The notes beneath the pieces were generated by a model. That model made no database searches and had not been told where the DNA came from. It worked only from the letters and a program-made list of their open reading frames with translations. 64,000 nucleotides of DNA from an uncultured Coriobacteriaceae bacterium (GTDB taxonomy: Bacteria > Actinomycetota > Coriobacteriia > Coriobacteriales > Eggerthellaceae), in assembly GCA_937937585.1 (NCBI GenBank), contig CALDCB010000015.1, positions 62,001-126,000 on the forward strand. Reading direction: 5' to 3'. Positions 16,879 to 26,234 of this stretch are shown here, in pieces; position 1 is the stretch's first letter; each line of letters begins with the position of its first letter. A program made the translations under genes and the position numbers.

Positions 16879-17712
16879 CTAAAACAGACGGCTGACTTTC
16901 TCAACAGCGTCCTTACGCGCAACAAGCCAGAATGACACGTTGACCTCTGAATCGGTTATAGGGATGTTAACGCGATTGTCACCGAGATCTCGGTAGCGGC
17001 GCTCAAGACTCACATCTGTTGAAAAGCATGGCAATGAGGATGTGCGAATAAGCTCAGCAAGGGCGAACTCGTCGTCCTGCACAAGAAAACGCGAAGCGGG
17101 AAGCCGCTTGCGCACCACATCGTTCCAGAAGCCAAGATCGGTTCCAAGCAAGAAGTTGAAACCGTTCATCTCCGCAAGCGATACGCGATCCCGATTCGCC
17201 AGCGCGTGGTCCTTGGGAACGCACATGAACAAACGCTCATCAAGGATATGCGAGCAAACAAAGCCGTCCTCGCTTGGGCGATAAGGCAACACAGCCACGT
17301 CGCAATCACCTGCTTCAAGGGCTTCACGCGTTTTCTCCAAGTTGGCGATGCTCGAAGTCAGAGCCATTCCGGGATAACGCTGCGATATGCGCGGGGCAAG
17401 CAACCAAAGCGGCGCCGGGGCGCACGAAATCAAATCGATGGTTCGAAGGCTGCGGTCGTACGCACGAACCTCAGCGATAGAGGCATCTATCTCGCGCAAA
17501 ATGCGCCGGGCGCCTGCAACGGCAAGCCTACCCGCTTCATTGAGCTCCACCTTGTTCTTGCCATGAACGAACAACTCAACCCCGTAACAACGTTCGATGC
17601 GTTTCATCGCACGAGCGACTGTTGGCGTTGATACGTAAAACCGGCGAGCAACTTCCGAAAACGACTCCAACTCACCCACGGCGACCAACTGCTTGAGCTC
17701 GGTGACATTCAT
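16879..17712 (-). CDS. LysR family transcription regulator
   Basis: The product is 277 residues from the ATG at 17712, with GAAAGG upstream. The helix-turn-helix is in residues 1-60 (FSEVARRFYVSTPTVARAMK), followed by a periplasmic-binding-like effector domain. It is divergent from the aldo/keto reductase gene at 17833, with 120 bases between them, and upstream of the EFR1 ferredoxin. LysR proteins usually control the divergent gene, so the reductase is its likely target. The co-inducer is unknown. Confidence 0.88.
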   Translation of the reverse strand: MNVTELKQLVAVGELESFSEVARRFYVSTPTVARAMKRIERCYGVELFVHGKNKVELNEAGRLAVAGARRILREIDASIAEVRAYDRSLRTIDLISCAPAPLWLLAPRISQRYPGMALTSSIANLEKTREALEAGDCDVAVLPYRPSEDGFVCSHILDERLFMCVPKDHALANRDRVSLAEMNGFNFLLGTDLGFWNDVVRKRLPASRFLVQDDEFALAELIRTSSLPCFSTDVSLERRYRDLGDNRVNIPITDSEVNVSFWLVARKDAVEKVSRLF

Positions 17713-17832
17713 GGAGATACCTTTCAGATTCCGTAAAGCATATTTCAACTATTCTGCAATTTACCCCATGTTAACGCACCTATAGTTCGAATTGTCGTAA
17801 AGGAAATGTTTCATTTATAGAAAGGCAATTTT

Positions 17833-18681
17833 ATGCAGTACATCACCTTCAACAATGGTGTGAAGATTCCCCAAGCGGGCCTAGGCACCTATCTGCTGAA
17901 GCCAGACGACGCGCAAGCATCGGTTACTTTCGCGCTGGAAAACGGCTATAAGCTGATCGACACCGCAAACGCCTACGTCAACGAGCGAGCCGTTGGGCGC
18001 GGCATGCGCGAATCCAGACGCGAACGCGAGGAAATCTTCCTCGAAACGAAGCTTTGGCCCTGCTTCTACGAATCGGACACCGCCGTTGACGAAACACTCG
18101 AGCGCCTTGGCACCGAGTATATCGATCTCATGATCCTGCATCAGCCCGCAGGCAATTACCTTGCAGGTTACGCAAAGCTCGAAGCTGCTTACAAAACAGG
18201 AAAGCTACGTTCCATCGGCATCTCAAACTTCAACGAAAGCGAGATTGAGAACCTTCTTACCCACTGCGAGATCACCCCAGCGCTGATCCAGGTTGAATGT
18301 CATCCTTATTATCCGCAAACCAAACTCAGGGAGCTTCTGGCCAAGCACGGAATTGCCCTTCAAGCTTGGTACCCCTTGGGCGGTCGTGACAACAAAAGCA
18401 TTTTGGAAGAGCCCGTTGTAACCGAACTTGCCGAAAAACACGGCAAGACTGCCGCGCAAATCGTCATGCGTTGGCACATTCAGCAAGGCAACATCGTGAT
18501 CCCTGGATCAAAGACGCCATCCCACATCATCGACAACATCGATATTTTCGACTTCGAGTTATCCGATGATGACATGGCTGCCATCGCAACGCTTGACCAA
18601 GGCAGCCCCATCTACGTGCGCACTCCTGAAAAGATGGAGCTTTATGTTACCTGGCACCCCGACGTCGAAGGACAGAAGTAA
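17833..18681 (+). CDS. Aldo/keto reductase
   Basis: This 282-residue NADPH-dependent oxidoreductase has the complete catalytic tetrad: Asp43 (LIDTANAY), Tyr48, Lys73 (ETKLWP) and His103 (ILHQP). IGISNFNESEIE and VIPGSKTPSHI are the typical substrate and cofactor segments. It reduces aldehydes or ketones to alcohols; the substrate cannot be told from sequence. AGAAAGG lies upstream of the ATG. The divergent LysR regulator probably controls it, and the MATE exporter gene downstream may be co-transcribed. Confidence 0.92.
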   Translation: MQYITFNNGVKIPQAGLGTYLLKPDDAQASVTFALENGYKLIDTANAYVNERAVGRGMRESRREREEIFLETKLWPCFYESDTAVDETLERLGTEYIDLMILHQPAGNYLAGYAKLEAAYKTGKLRSIGISNFNESEIENLLTHCEITPALIQVECHPYYPQTKLRELLAKHGIALQAWYPLGGRDNKSILEEPVVTELAEKHGKTAAQIVMRWHIQQGNIVIPGSKTPSHIIDNIDIFDFELSDDDMAAIATLDQGSPIYVRTPEKMELYVTWHPDVEGQK

Positions 18682-18756
18682 GCAAGCATCCCTTAACCGG
18701 CCGTTCAACCGACCCGCTTAATGCAAACCCACAACGCGAAGGAGCAGCCCCACCTT

Positions 18757-20136
18757 ATGACGAAATCGCACGACCAACTTGACTTGCTGCACGGATCCCC
18801 ATGGAAAACCGTGCCGCTGTTCGCGATGCCCGTTGCCGCAACAAGCATCCTCGAACAGCTCTCGAACTTTATCGGCACGTTGATGATCGGGCATTTCTCC
18901 CCCGACGGTGGATCGATAGGCATGGCAGCCGTAGGCTCGAACCTGCCGCTGACAAGCCTTATCATCCAGTTCTTCGTTGGCATCTCACTTGGCGCCAACG
19001 TGGTGATCGCGTACGCCGTTGGATCAAAAGATGAAGATCAAGCCAGTCGCTGCGCCCACAGCGCCATCGCGCTCTCGCTTATCGGCGTGGTCGTCGCCGT
19101 TGTCATGGAAGTTTTCTCGCGACCCATTCTTCAATGCCTAGGCGTTCCCGCAGACGCATTCGAAGACGCTTTGCTGTTCCTTCGCATTTATCTCATCGGC
19201 ATTCCGGCTATCCTGCTTTACGATTTCGAAGCCGCGGTGTTCGGAGGCATCGGAATCACACGCATGCCCCTTGTCGCGCTGGCAGTTTCGGCCGTGCTCA
19301 ACGCCGTCCTGGACATAATTTTCGTGCCTGTTCTTGGATGGGGCGTGGCGGGCGTGGCCTTAGCAATGGTAATCGGCTACTCAGCAAGTGCCGTATTCTT
19401 GTTCGTGCGTCTGTTGAAAGCGACAGGACCGATCCAAATCGATCTTTCGCGCCTTCGAATCGATCGCGAATCCGGCAAATCGATCATTCGCATAGGATTG
19501 CCCGCCGGAATTCAGGGCGCCGTGTTCGCAGTCGCCAACATCGTCATTCAAACCTGCATCAATAGCTTAGGCACCCAAGTGATGGCGGCAACCTCGGCGT
19601 CACTTGCTTTGGAGTTCGTTTGTTATAGCCTGCTGAACTCGTTCAGCCAGGCATGCACGACATTCGTTGGACAAAGCCGCGGAGCAGGCGACTTCGATCG
19701 CTGCGAACAAACGCTTAAAGTTTGCATGATTGAAGACATCGCCCTAGCGCTTATCGTGATCGCCTTCATGATTTGGCAAGGTCGAGCGGTCATGCTATTG
19801 TTCAGCGCCGATCCTGAGGTCATAGCCCTCGGATATATGAGGATTTGCATCGTATTCCCAACGTACATCTTCAGCATGGTCTACGAGAACATGTCAGGAT
19901 ACCTGCGCGGTTTCGGCATATCGCTGCCCCCGTCGATCCTGACGGTGATCGGCGTATGCGGCGTCAGGCTGCTTTGGGTGGCGCTCGTTTTCCCCGCATA
20001 CCCCACCTATATCTCGGTCTTATTCGCTTACCCCCTGAGCCTGGGGGTAACAGCCCTGCTTATGGTGGGCGCACTTGCCTTCTTCCGCCCGGCAACCACG
20101 GCGCTGAAGACAAAAGATGCCTTTAAAGCTAACTAA
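18757..20136 (+). CDS. MATE family efflux transporter
   Basis: The product is 459 residues with twelve predicted membrane helices in two similar halves, as in the MATE family that exports drugs and metabolites by Na+ or H+ antiport. I chose the ATG at 18757, with AAGGAG 12 bases upstream; an ATG at 18721 has no ribosome site. Conserved segments include LFAMPVAATSILEQLSNFIG and GLPAGIQGAVFAVANIVIQ. It follows the aldo/keto reductase by 75 bases and faces the MarR remnant tail to tail. Confidence 0.9.
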   Translation: MTKSHDQLDLLHGSPWKTVPLFAMPVAATSILEQLSNFIGTLMIGHFSPDGGSIGMAAVGSNLPLTSLIIQFFVGISLGANVVIAYAVGSKDEDQASRCAHSAIALSLIGVVVAVVMEVFSRPILQCLGVPADAFEDALLFLRIYLIGIPAILLYDFEAAVFGGIGITRMPLVALAVSAVLNAVLDIIFVPVLGWGVAGVALAMVIGYSASAVFLFVRLLKATGPIQIDLSRLRIDRESGKSIIRIGLPAGIQGAVFAVANIVIQTCINSLGTQVMAATSASLALEFVCYSLLNSFSQACTTFVGQSRGAGDFDRCEQTLKVCMIEDIALALIVIAFMIWQGRAVMLLFSADPEVIALGYMRICIVFPTYIFSMVYENMSGYLRGFGISLPPSILTVIGVCGVRLLWVALVFPAYPTYISVLFAYPLSLGVTALLMVGALAFFRPATTALKTKDAFKAN

Positions 20137-20150
20137 CGGGAAATCCGTTG

Positions 20151-20585
20151 TCAGCGCATTTCTTCTCGAAGGACGCCCACGTACCGTTTAACCACCCTGA
20201 TGAACGTTTCCGCGTCTTCCACAGGAATGGCACCTGCTGCCTTGAGCTCAATCTCGCGCATACGTTCGACTACCGGGCGCCATCAACTGCGACCGGCAGA
20301 CGTAAGCACCATGATTCTTTCGCGCTTGTCGGTTTCGCTTGGTTGCGAGGCGACGAAATCGCGCATGGCAAGGCGTTTACAGATGGCGCTCACCGTCTGC
20401 TTGCCCATATCGCACGCCTCGCAGATAGACTTCTATGTCAACCCCTGGTCGTCGTCCCAAAGTGCATCGACAACGTACAATTCGCTAACGTCCACGCCCA
20501 TCTTCTTCGCGAAGGCGTTGTAAGAAACTGAGGCATCGCGCCAGCTATCCCACATTTCTTTTGAGAAATCTTCGACCTGCATCAT
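20151..20585 (-). pseudogene. MarR family regulator gene with two nonsense codons
   Basis: Read on the minus strand from the ATG at 20585, this frame encodes MQVEDFSKEMWDSWRDASVS, then YVVDALWDDDQGLT, a TAG, KSICEACDMGKQTVSAICKR, then MVLTSAGRS, a TGA, WRPVVERMREIELK and a normal end at 20151. Without the two stops it would be an intact 144-residue MarR protein with a winged helix (CEACDMGKQTVSAICKRLAM) and wing (DKRERIMVLTSAG). Both stops fit single C-to-T changes (CAG to TAG, CGA to TGA). GGAGGGGG precedes the start. Its probable operator survives here and upstream of the neighbouring MATE gene. Confidence 0.85.
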
Positions 20586-20598
20586 ACCCCCTCCACGT

Positions 20599-20616
20599 TA
20601 GTCAATTCATTGACGA
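20599..20616. promoter_or_regulatory. Palindromic operator upstream of the MarR remnant
   Basis: TAGTCAA-TTCA-TTGACGA, with GTCAA/TTGAC half-sites four bases apart, lies 14 bases before the MarR start. The same half-sites and spacing occur at 22035-22052, before the MATE gene transcribed toward it. Confidence 0.65.
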
Positions 20617-20669
20617 TCATAGCCATCGACCGAATGCGTCCAAGCGCAGTAAACGAAATGCTCGCCCCC

Positions 20670-21998
20670 CTATCGCCAGCCATAGCCCTTCGAATAACGT
20701 GCAAGCAAACCAATGGTGAAAATGCTGGCTGCGACCTCGGCCACGACAATCGACCACCAAATACTGTCCGCGCCGAAGAACATCGGCAGCAGTATTACGC
20801 ACCCCAACTCGAAAACGAAGATCTCAACGAATGCGATGAGCGCTGAAATCTTGCCGTTCTCGACAGACGTGAATATGGCAGAGCCGAAATACGCCACTCC
20901 CATCAGCAAAAACGCGATGCTGTAAACGCGGAACGCATGAACCGTCAGAGCCATCAGATTCTCATCGTAACCAGTGAACACGAACGCCAACGGCTGCACC
21001 AACACCTGGATGACTGCGCACGACGAAACCCCCACGAGCAGCATAAGTGTGGCGCCGTTAGCGAACAAACTGCGCTTCTCACGGTTGTTGCCCGCGCCAT
21101 GTTGATAGCTCATAAGCGGCGCCATGCCCTCGGCAAGGCCGCCGAGGGCAGCACCAACCAGCATGGATGCGTACTCAATAACCGCATACGCGGCAACGCC
21201 ATCGGGCCCAAATAAGCTCATCAGCTGCAAGTTGTAGGCCATAGCCACAACGGAAATGGCCGCACTGGTCACCATCTCTGAAACGCCATTGGCGATAGAG
21301 CGCGAAGGGATACGGTAGTCCCAGCAGGGGCGCACCAATTTCAATGCTCCGACCTTGCCGCGAGCGAACAGGACAATCATCAAGATGGCCGATGAATACT
21401 CGGCCAGGCAAGTTGCCGTGGCGGCGCCTTCGATTCCCATCCCAAACGCACCCATGAGCAGGGCATCAAGACTAATGTTGACCACGGCTGCCGTAAGAGC
21501 CGACAGGAAACCCAGCCTCGGCTTGCCGGCAACCGAGCAGAACATCTCGAAAACATAGGTAAGCATGAACATGGGCATTGACAGAAAAACGATCCTGCCA
21601 TACACAGATGCCAGCGGAACCATTTCCCCTGATCCACCAAGCAACACAACTACGTCGTCCATAAATACGATGCCGAACACCGTGCAAACCAAGCCCGCTA
21701 AAAAAGTGGCCAACACGATTAGCGAGAAGGCACGGTTCGCGCCCTTGCGGTCGCCCGCGCCCAGCAGCTGACCGACAACAGCGCTGCCGCCAGCGCCCAT
21801 CATGATACCCAACGACGAAAGAATCATTATGAACGGGAATATAAGGCTCATCGAAGCCAACGCGGTTTTGCCAACCAAATTCGATACGAACAAGCCGTCA
21901 ACAATGGTGTAAACCGAGCTAACAAACATCATCGCCATAGTCGGCAGCGTATATTTCAGCAGCTTGGTTTTCGTGAAATGTTGCGCAAGGGTGTCCAT
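20670..21998 (-). CDS. MATE family efflux transporter (MepA-like)
   Basis: The product is 442 residues with about twelve membrane helices. MSLIFPFIMILSSLGIMMG, GAGGSAVVGQLLGAG and PRLGFLSALTAAVVNISLDA are typical of the MepA-type branch of MATE exporters. It starts at the ATG at 21998, 37 bases downstream of a perfect palindrome that also sits in front of the MarR remnant. In MepR/MepA systems the MarR repressor controls both genes. With this MarR gene broken, the exporter may be expressed constitutively; that is inference. It is only distantly similar to the MATE exporter at 18757. Confidence 0.88.
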   Translation of the reverse strand: MDTLAQHFTKTKLLKYTLPTMAMMFVSSVYTIVDGLFVSNLVGKTALASMSLIFPFIMILSSLGIMMGAGGSAVVGQLLGAGDRKGANRAFSLIVLATFLAGLVCTVFGIVFMDDVVVLLGGSGEMVPLASVYGRIVFLSMPMFMLTYVFEMFCSVAGKPRLGFLSALTAAVVNISLDALLMGAFGMGIEGAATATCLAEYSSAILMIVLFARGKVGALKLVRPCWDYRIPSRSIANGVSEMVTSAAISVVAMAYNLQLMSLFGPDGVAAYAVIEYASMLVGAALGGLAEGMAPLMSYQHGAGNNREKRSLFANGATLMLLVGVSSCAVIQVLVQPLAFVFTGYDENLMALTVHAFRVYSIAFLLMGVAYFGSAIFTSVENGKISALIAFVEIFVFELGCVILLPMFFGADSIWWSIVVAEVAASIFTIGLLARYSKGYGWR

Positions 21999-22034
21999 GT
22001 TTTCGTTGTCTTCAATAATCGATCCATTAATAGC

Positions 22035-22052
22035 TAGTCAAACAGTTGACTA
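22035..22052. promoter_or_regulatory. Perfect palindromic operator upstream of the MATE gene
   Basis: TAGTCAA-ACAG-TTGACTA is a perfect inverted repeat with a four-base spacer. A looser pair TAGTC/TTGAC follows at 22055-22070. It shares half-sites and spacing with the site at 20599-20616, as expected for one MarR-type repressor. Confidence 0.7.
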
Positions 22053-22117
22053 TTTAGTCTATTGCTTGACTTTTGTCGGGCATAACGCGCAGGAACTAAA
22101 CAAGATAAAGAAGAGAT

Positions 22118-22786
22118 CTAATCGATAAGGCCAAGTGCCGGGGCAATGACCTTCGTGTACAAAACCAACCAAATCATTGAAACGCAGAAGCCGCCCAGCA
22201 CATCGCTTGCATAATGAGCGCCTAGGTAAATGCGGCTTATGCCGATCATTGCGATGATAAGCGCGAACAGGCAGATCAAAGCCGCCCGGCGACGCGGGTT
22301 CTTCTCGTAACGCCAGACATACCATAACAGCAAACCGAAAACTGCCATCGCAACCATAGAATGCCCCGAGGGGAAACTGAACCCCGAAACCTCCGTCAAG
22401 CGGAAGACGTCAGGGCGCGGGCGCTGGATCACGAACTTCAGGGCCTGGTTCAAAATCACAACCAACACAAGGTTCAACACGTTGCACCATCCCGGGCGTT
22501 TGCCGGGAACGAATGCGGTGGCAACGCACAGCACCACCAGCAACGTCACGGGGGTGGCCAACGCCGAGAAGCTTTCCATGATGGGAGTGAGCCACGGCTG
22601 GCGCAAATGCTCGCCGATAAGCCACCAAGCGGCAGCATCAAGCTTCATGTTCTCTTCGGCAAGAACGCTTTCCAGCAGCGCCACGAACACGATGGCGCAC
22701 ACCGACGCCAAGACGATTCCGCGATTGTCGTTGACATACCTAACGAACTCGTGCGCGCCCGTCTTGATTTGCGTTGACTTTCCCAA
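22118..22786 (-). CDS. PAP2 family phosphatase, membrane-bound
   Basis: The product is 222 residues if it starts at the TTG at 22786, nine bases after AAGGAG. An ATG at 22873 would add 29 residues but has only a weak ribosome site. The three parts of the PAP2 active site are present: KFVIQRPRPDVF, PSGHSMVAMA and SRIYLGAHYASDV. About five membrane helices surround them. Such enzymes remove phosphate from lipids such as phosphatidate or undecaprenyl diphosphate on the outer face of the membrane. It follows the aldehyde dehydrogenase gene closely on the same strand. Confidence 0.85.
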   Translation of the reverse strand: MGKSTQIKTGAHEFVRYVNDNRGIVLASVCAIVFVALLESVLAEENMKLDAAAWWLIGEHLRQPWLTPIMESFSALATPVTLLVVLCVATAFVPGKRPGWCNVLNLVLVVILNQALKFVIQRPRPDVFRLTEVSGFSFPSGHSMVAMAVFGLLLWYVWRYEKNPRRRAALICLFALIIAMIGISRIYLGAHYASDVLGGFCVSMIWLVLYTKVIAPALGLID

Positions 22787-22890
22787 CCTATACAACTCCT
22801 TGGCACGACTACATGCAAGCCGCCGAACATATCGCGCTGCAGCCGTTTGAGGCAGCAGCCCATCAACAAACATGATCGACTCGCTCGATA

Positions 22891-24255
22891 TTACAGGATC
22901 TTTCTCAAAAGACGCAGTTTGGCACAGTCAAACGGCGCATACCTTGCAGGCACGTCGATCTTCGCGGTGTTGCGCACGATTCCCTTCTTATGGCTGAAGG
23001 TGTCGAACCCAAACTTGCCATGATACGAACCCATGCCGCTGTTCCCAACGCCACCAAACGGAAGATGATGATTGGTGAAATGCATGATCGCATCGTTCAC
23101 GCAGCCGCCGCCGAACGAAAGGCTTTGAATGATACGGTTTGCCTGGGCGTCGTTCTGAGTGAACACGTAACATGCCAAGGGCTTCTCGAGTTGCTTGATG
23201 GCGTCAATCACACTTTCGATATCCTGGTATTCGATAACGGGGATCAACGGGCCGAAGATCTCTTCTTTCATGATCTCGTGATCGAAATCGGCATGCGGGA
23301 AAATCGCCGGCGCGATCTTACGATCGGAGTCGTTGCTTTCGCCGCCGATCACGTCCTCTTCGGTCTGAATCAAGTCAAGAAGCCTGCGATAATGACGCTC
23401 GTTGATGATTCTGGGATACGAATCATTAGTTGCAGCGCACGGATAGCGGCGCGCGATTTCCTCTTGCATGGCAACGATCAGGGCATCTTTCACGCTGCTA
23501 TGAGCCATGATGTAATCGACGGAGACGCACGTCTGACCAGCGTTAAGCAGTTTCCCCCATACAATTCGCTTGGCCGCGATCTTGATGTCGGCCGTTTCGT
23601 CGACGATGCATGGGCACTTTCCGCCCAATTCCAGCGAAACCGGGGTAAGGTGCTCGCTCGCCGCGCGCATGACGGTTTTGCCCGCGCGTGTGCCGCCGGT
23701 AAAGAAGATGTAGTCGTATCGCTGGGCAAGCAGCTGGTCATGATCGATATCGGGTTCGACACAGCAAACATAATGCGGATCAAAAGTGCTGTCGATGATC
23801 TGCTTGATAACCTTCGAGGTTCGCGCACTCGAACGCGAACATTTAAGCACGGCGCAATTCCCCGCCGCCATCGCAGCAACCAAAGGCGCAATGGCCAGAT
23901 CAAACGGGTAGTTCCAAGGCGACATGATAAGAACCACGCCATACGGCTCGGGGTGAATGTAGCTTCTGGCTGGAAACGTGCTGATAGTGCCGCGCACACG
24001 CTGAGGGCGGCTCCACTTGCCCACGTTCTTCAGGGCCTCGTTAATCTCGTTGTACACCATGGCCACTTCGGTCATGTAGCCTTCGGCCTTCGATTTCGAC
24101 AGGTCTTCGTACAAGGCGTCAAGAATAAGCGCCTCGTTGTCCCTGATGGCATGATCGAGCTTCTTCAACATCTCAACCCTGAAGCCAATCGACTTCGTGG
24201 CATCGGTGTTGAAGAACTTCCTTTGATTTGCGACGATTTCCGTAATCTCGCCCAT
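22891..24255 (-). CDS. Aldehyde dehydrogenase, class 3 type
   Basis: This 454-residue enzyme oxidises aldehydes to acids with NAD(P)+. The catalytic Cys243 (NAGQTCVSVDY) and general base Glu209 (SLELGGKCP) are present, at the same numbers as in mammalian ALDH3A1. MSPWNYPF (111-118) and FTGGTRAGKTV bind substrate and cofactor. The C-terminal NHHLPFGGVGNSGMGSYHGK is the class 3 hallmark. The substrate is probably a medium or long-chain aldehyde. A role in acetaldehyde removal for the distant sulfonate operon is possible but unsupported. Confidence 0.92.
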   Translation of the reverse strand: MGEITEIVANQRKFFNTDATKSIGFRVEMLKKLDHAIRDNEALILDALYEDLSKSKAEGYMTEVAMVYNEINEALKNVGKWSRPQRVRGTISTFPARSYIHPEPYGVVLIMSPWNYPFDLAIAPLVAAMAAGNCAVLKCSRSSARTSKVIKQIIDSTFDPHYVCCVEPDIDHDQLLAQRYDYIFFTGGTRAGKTVMRAASEHLTPVSLELGGKCPCIVDETADIKIAAKRIVWGKLLNAGQTCVSVDYIMAHSSVKDALIVAMQEEIARRYPCAATNDSYPRIINERHYRRLLDLIQTEEDVIGGESNDSDRKIAPAIFPHADFDHEIMKEEIFGPLIPVIEYQDIESVIDAIKQLEKPLACYVFTQNDAQANRIIQSLSFGGGCVNDAIMHFTNHHLPFGGVGNSGMGSYHGKFGFDTFSHKKGIVRNTAKIDVPARYAPFDCAKLRLLRKIL

Positions 24256-24460
24256 ACGCCATCTCCCCTAACATCGTTTTGGCGCATTCGGCTGGCACTG
24301 CAACCGGCCATGAATTCATCCCGTAAATGATATACGCGAATACGCCGCAGCCGCAGAAGGATCGGATTCTTCCACGTAAGCGTTTCAAAGGCGATAATCT
24401 GAATGCATGCAACGATCGCATCGAGCTGATCAGCAGGTTACACTACGGAAGGGATCGAAG

Positions 24461-24847
24461 ATGAACCGAGCCGACTTCGAAAAACTGGTTTCAGAGCAGT
24501 TCGGGGTCGATCCCGAGAACCCCTGGCCCGAAAATCCAGGCCATCGGGTATTCCGTCACAGCAGAAACAACAAGTGGTTCGCCCTTCTGATGGACGTGTC
24601 GAAGACGAAGCTGGGATTGAATGGCGAAGGGTCGCTCGACGTCGTCAACTTAAAATGCGACCCCGACCTGATTCAGATCTTGCGTCAGCAGGAAGGATTC
24701 TTCCCTGCATACCATATGAACAAAAGCCACTGGATCACCGTTGCGCTTGACCGCGTAGATGACGAAACCATCGCAAGTCTGCTTGCGCAGAGTTACGCTC
24801 TTACCGAAACCAGGCCCCGAAAGCGTTCGCGCGCGACTGGCAACTAA
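24461..24847 (+). CDS. MmcQ/YjbR family protein
   Basis: This is a 128-residue protein from the ATG at 24461, with GGAAGGG upstream. FRHSRNNKWFALLMDVSKTK, VVNLKCDPDLIQIL and GFFPAYHMNKSHWITVALD match the YjbR fold, a double-wing domain with a DNA-binding-like shape. The biological role of the family is not established. A basic tail (RPRKRSRATGN) ends the protein. It precedes the ClC transporter gene by 33 bases. Confidence 0.85.
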   Translation: MNRADFEKLVSEQFGVDPENPWPENPGHRVFRHSRNNKWFALLMDVSKTKLGLNGEGSLDVVNLKCDPDLIQILRQQEGFFPAYHMNKSHWITVALDRVDDETIASLLAQSYALTETRPRKRSRATGN

Positions 24848-24880
24848 TCGGCGAACATTTGATCATTTATAATCCAGCGC

Positions 24881-26230
24881 ATGAAGAAATCACGTGAACA
24901 TAAACCGTACGTGAGAGACCTCGGTCAACCGCTGGATACCGCCGCGCAAAAAGCCGAGGTCGGCTTTAGCATGGTGATGCTGGCGATTGCCGTGGGCTTC
25001 GTGATCGGCCTTATTGTTTGGGCCGTCTTCTGGGCCTCGTCGGCACTCACCGAGCTGCTATGGGTCGACGGTCGCGAAAGCCTTGAAAGCGCCCTTTTGC
25101 AAGCGGGCATCCCGTCATGGTGGCTTCCCATTGCGTTTTGCGGAATCGGCGGTCTGGTTATTGGCCTTTGGACCCGCTTCTTCGGCGGCCAACCCGAAAG
25201 CCTTGAAACCGTCATGGCATTGGTCAAAACCACGGGTGGCTACCAGCTTGAGCGCCCGGGCGCAAGCATCGTCGGATTCTTGCTTCCCCTTGTTTTCGGC
25301 GGGTCCATCGGACCTGAAGCGGGCCTTACGGGCATCATTGCTGCAGCATGCACACGCATCGGCAACAGCCTTAAGGCTGCGGGCATCCGTGTGAAGCAAA
25401 TCACGGACATCACCGTTTCGGCCGCGCTTTCAGCGGTGTTCGCTTCGCCGTTCGTTGGCGTTGTCGCAACCGCCGAAGACAGCATGCCCGCGCTTGATCC
25501 AAGCGATTACGAGTTTCGCCGCAAGGTCAAGCTTGTTCTGTACACTGCATCCGCCCTTGGCGCAATCATCGGCATCGCACTGTTCACTTCCGTTTTCGGG
25601 AAAGAAAGCGGCGTTCCTCATTTCGACGGCGTGACTCCCGGCGCCAATAAACTATGGTGGGCGCTGCCCTGCATCCTGCTGGGCTATCTAGCGGCGCTGA
25701 TCTACCACGCCTCATCGACTGGCTTCTCGAAGCTCGATGGGCGCTTAGGTAACCACCCTGTTGCCAAGCCCCTTGCCGCCGGCCTGATTCTGGGAGCGCT
25801 GGCCGTGCCGCTGCCCTACGTCCTATTCCCTGGTGAGGCTCAGTCTTTCGAACTCATGCACAACTGGACAAGCATTTCCGGCACGGTGCTTATCGCCACC
25901 GGTTTGCTGAAATGCGCGGTCACACCGCTTTGCATCAACTTCGGCTGGCGCGGCGGCCACTTCTTCCCCGTGATTTTCGCAGGCATCGCCTTAGGCTATG
26001 GCATTGCCTCGATTGACGGGTTCGAGCCGATGTTCTGCGTTGCCATCACAACTGCCACGCTGATTGCGGGCGTGCAGCGAAAGGCGCTGGTCGCCATCGC
26101 GATGCTTCTGCTGTGCTTCCCCGTGCAAAGCATCCCCTGGATCGGTATCGCCTGCCTAATTGGCGCGTCGCTTCCTCTGCCCAACGCGCTTGCAAAGAAA
26201 CAGCAACCCCGGCAAGAACGAGAGGCTTAA
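24881..26230 (+). CDS. ClC family chloride channel or transporter
   Basis: The product is 449 residues with ten or more membrane helices. GGSIGPEAGLTGII carries the ClC selectivity sequence in the form GPEAG rather than GREGP, and WRGGHFFPVIFAGIALGY is the second filter helix region. The protein may transport chloride or fluoride; the altered motif makes the ion uncertain. A soluble N-terminal stretch of about 30 residues precedes the first helix. The potassium channel gene begins five bases downstream, so the two are co-transcribed. Confidence 0.87.
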   Translation: MKKSREHKPYVRDLGQPLDTAAQKAEVGFSMVMLAIAVGFVIGLIVWAVFWASSALTELLWVDGRESLESALLQAGIPSWWLPIAFCGIGGLVIGLWTRFFGGQPESLETVMALVKTTGGYQLERPGASIVGFLLPLVFGGSIGPEAGLTGIIAAACTRIGNSLKAAGIRVKQITDITVSAALSAVFASPFVGVVATAEDSMPALDPSDYEFRRKVKLVLYTASALGAIIGIALFTSVFGKESGVPHFDGVTPGANKLWWALPCILLGYLAALIYHASSTGFSKLDGRLGNHPVAKPLAAGLILGALAVPLPYVLFPGEAQSFELMHNWTSISGTVLIATGLLKCAVTPLCINFGWRGGHFFPVIFAGIALGYGIASIDGFEPMFCVAITTATLIAGVQRKALVAIAMLLLCFPVQSIPWIGIACLIGASLPLPNALAKKQQPRQEREA

Positions 26231-26234
26231 ACGC

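Noticed and set aside
20148..20531. Plus-strand frame of 127 codons over the MarR remnant
   Set aside because: It exists only because the minus frame is a former gene. The minus-strand translation matches MarR proteins over its length.
22990..24330. Plus-strand open frame of 446 codons opposite the aldehyde dehydrogenase gene
   Set aside because: Antisense shadow; the aldehyde dehydrogenase has complete catalytic residues.
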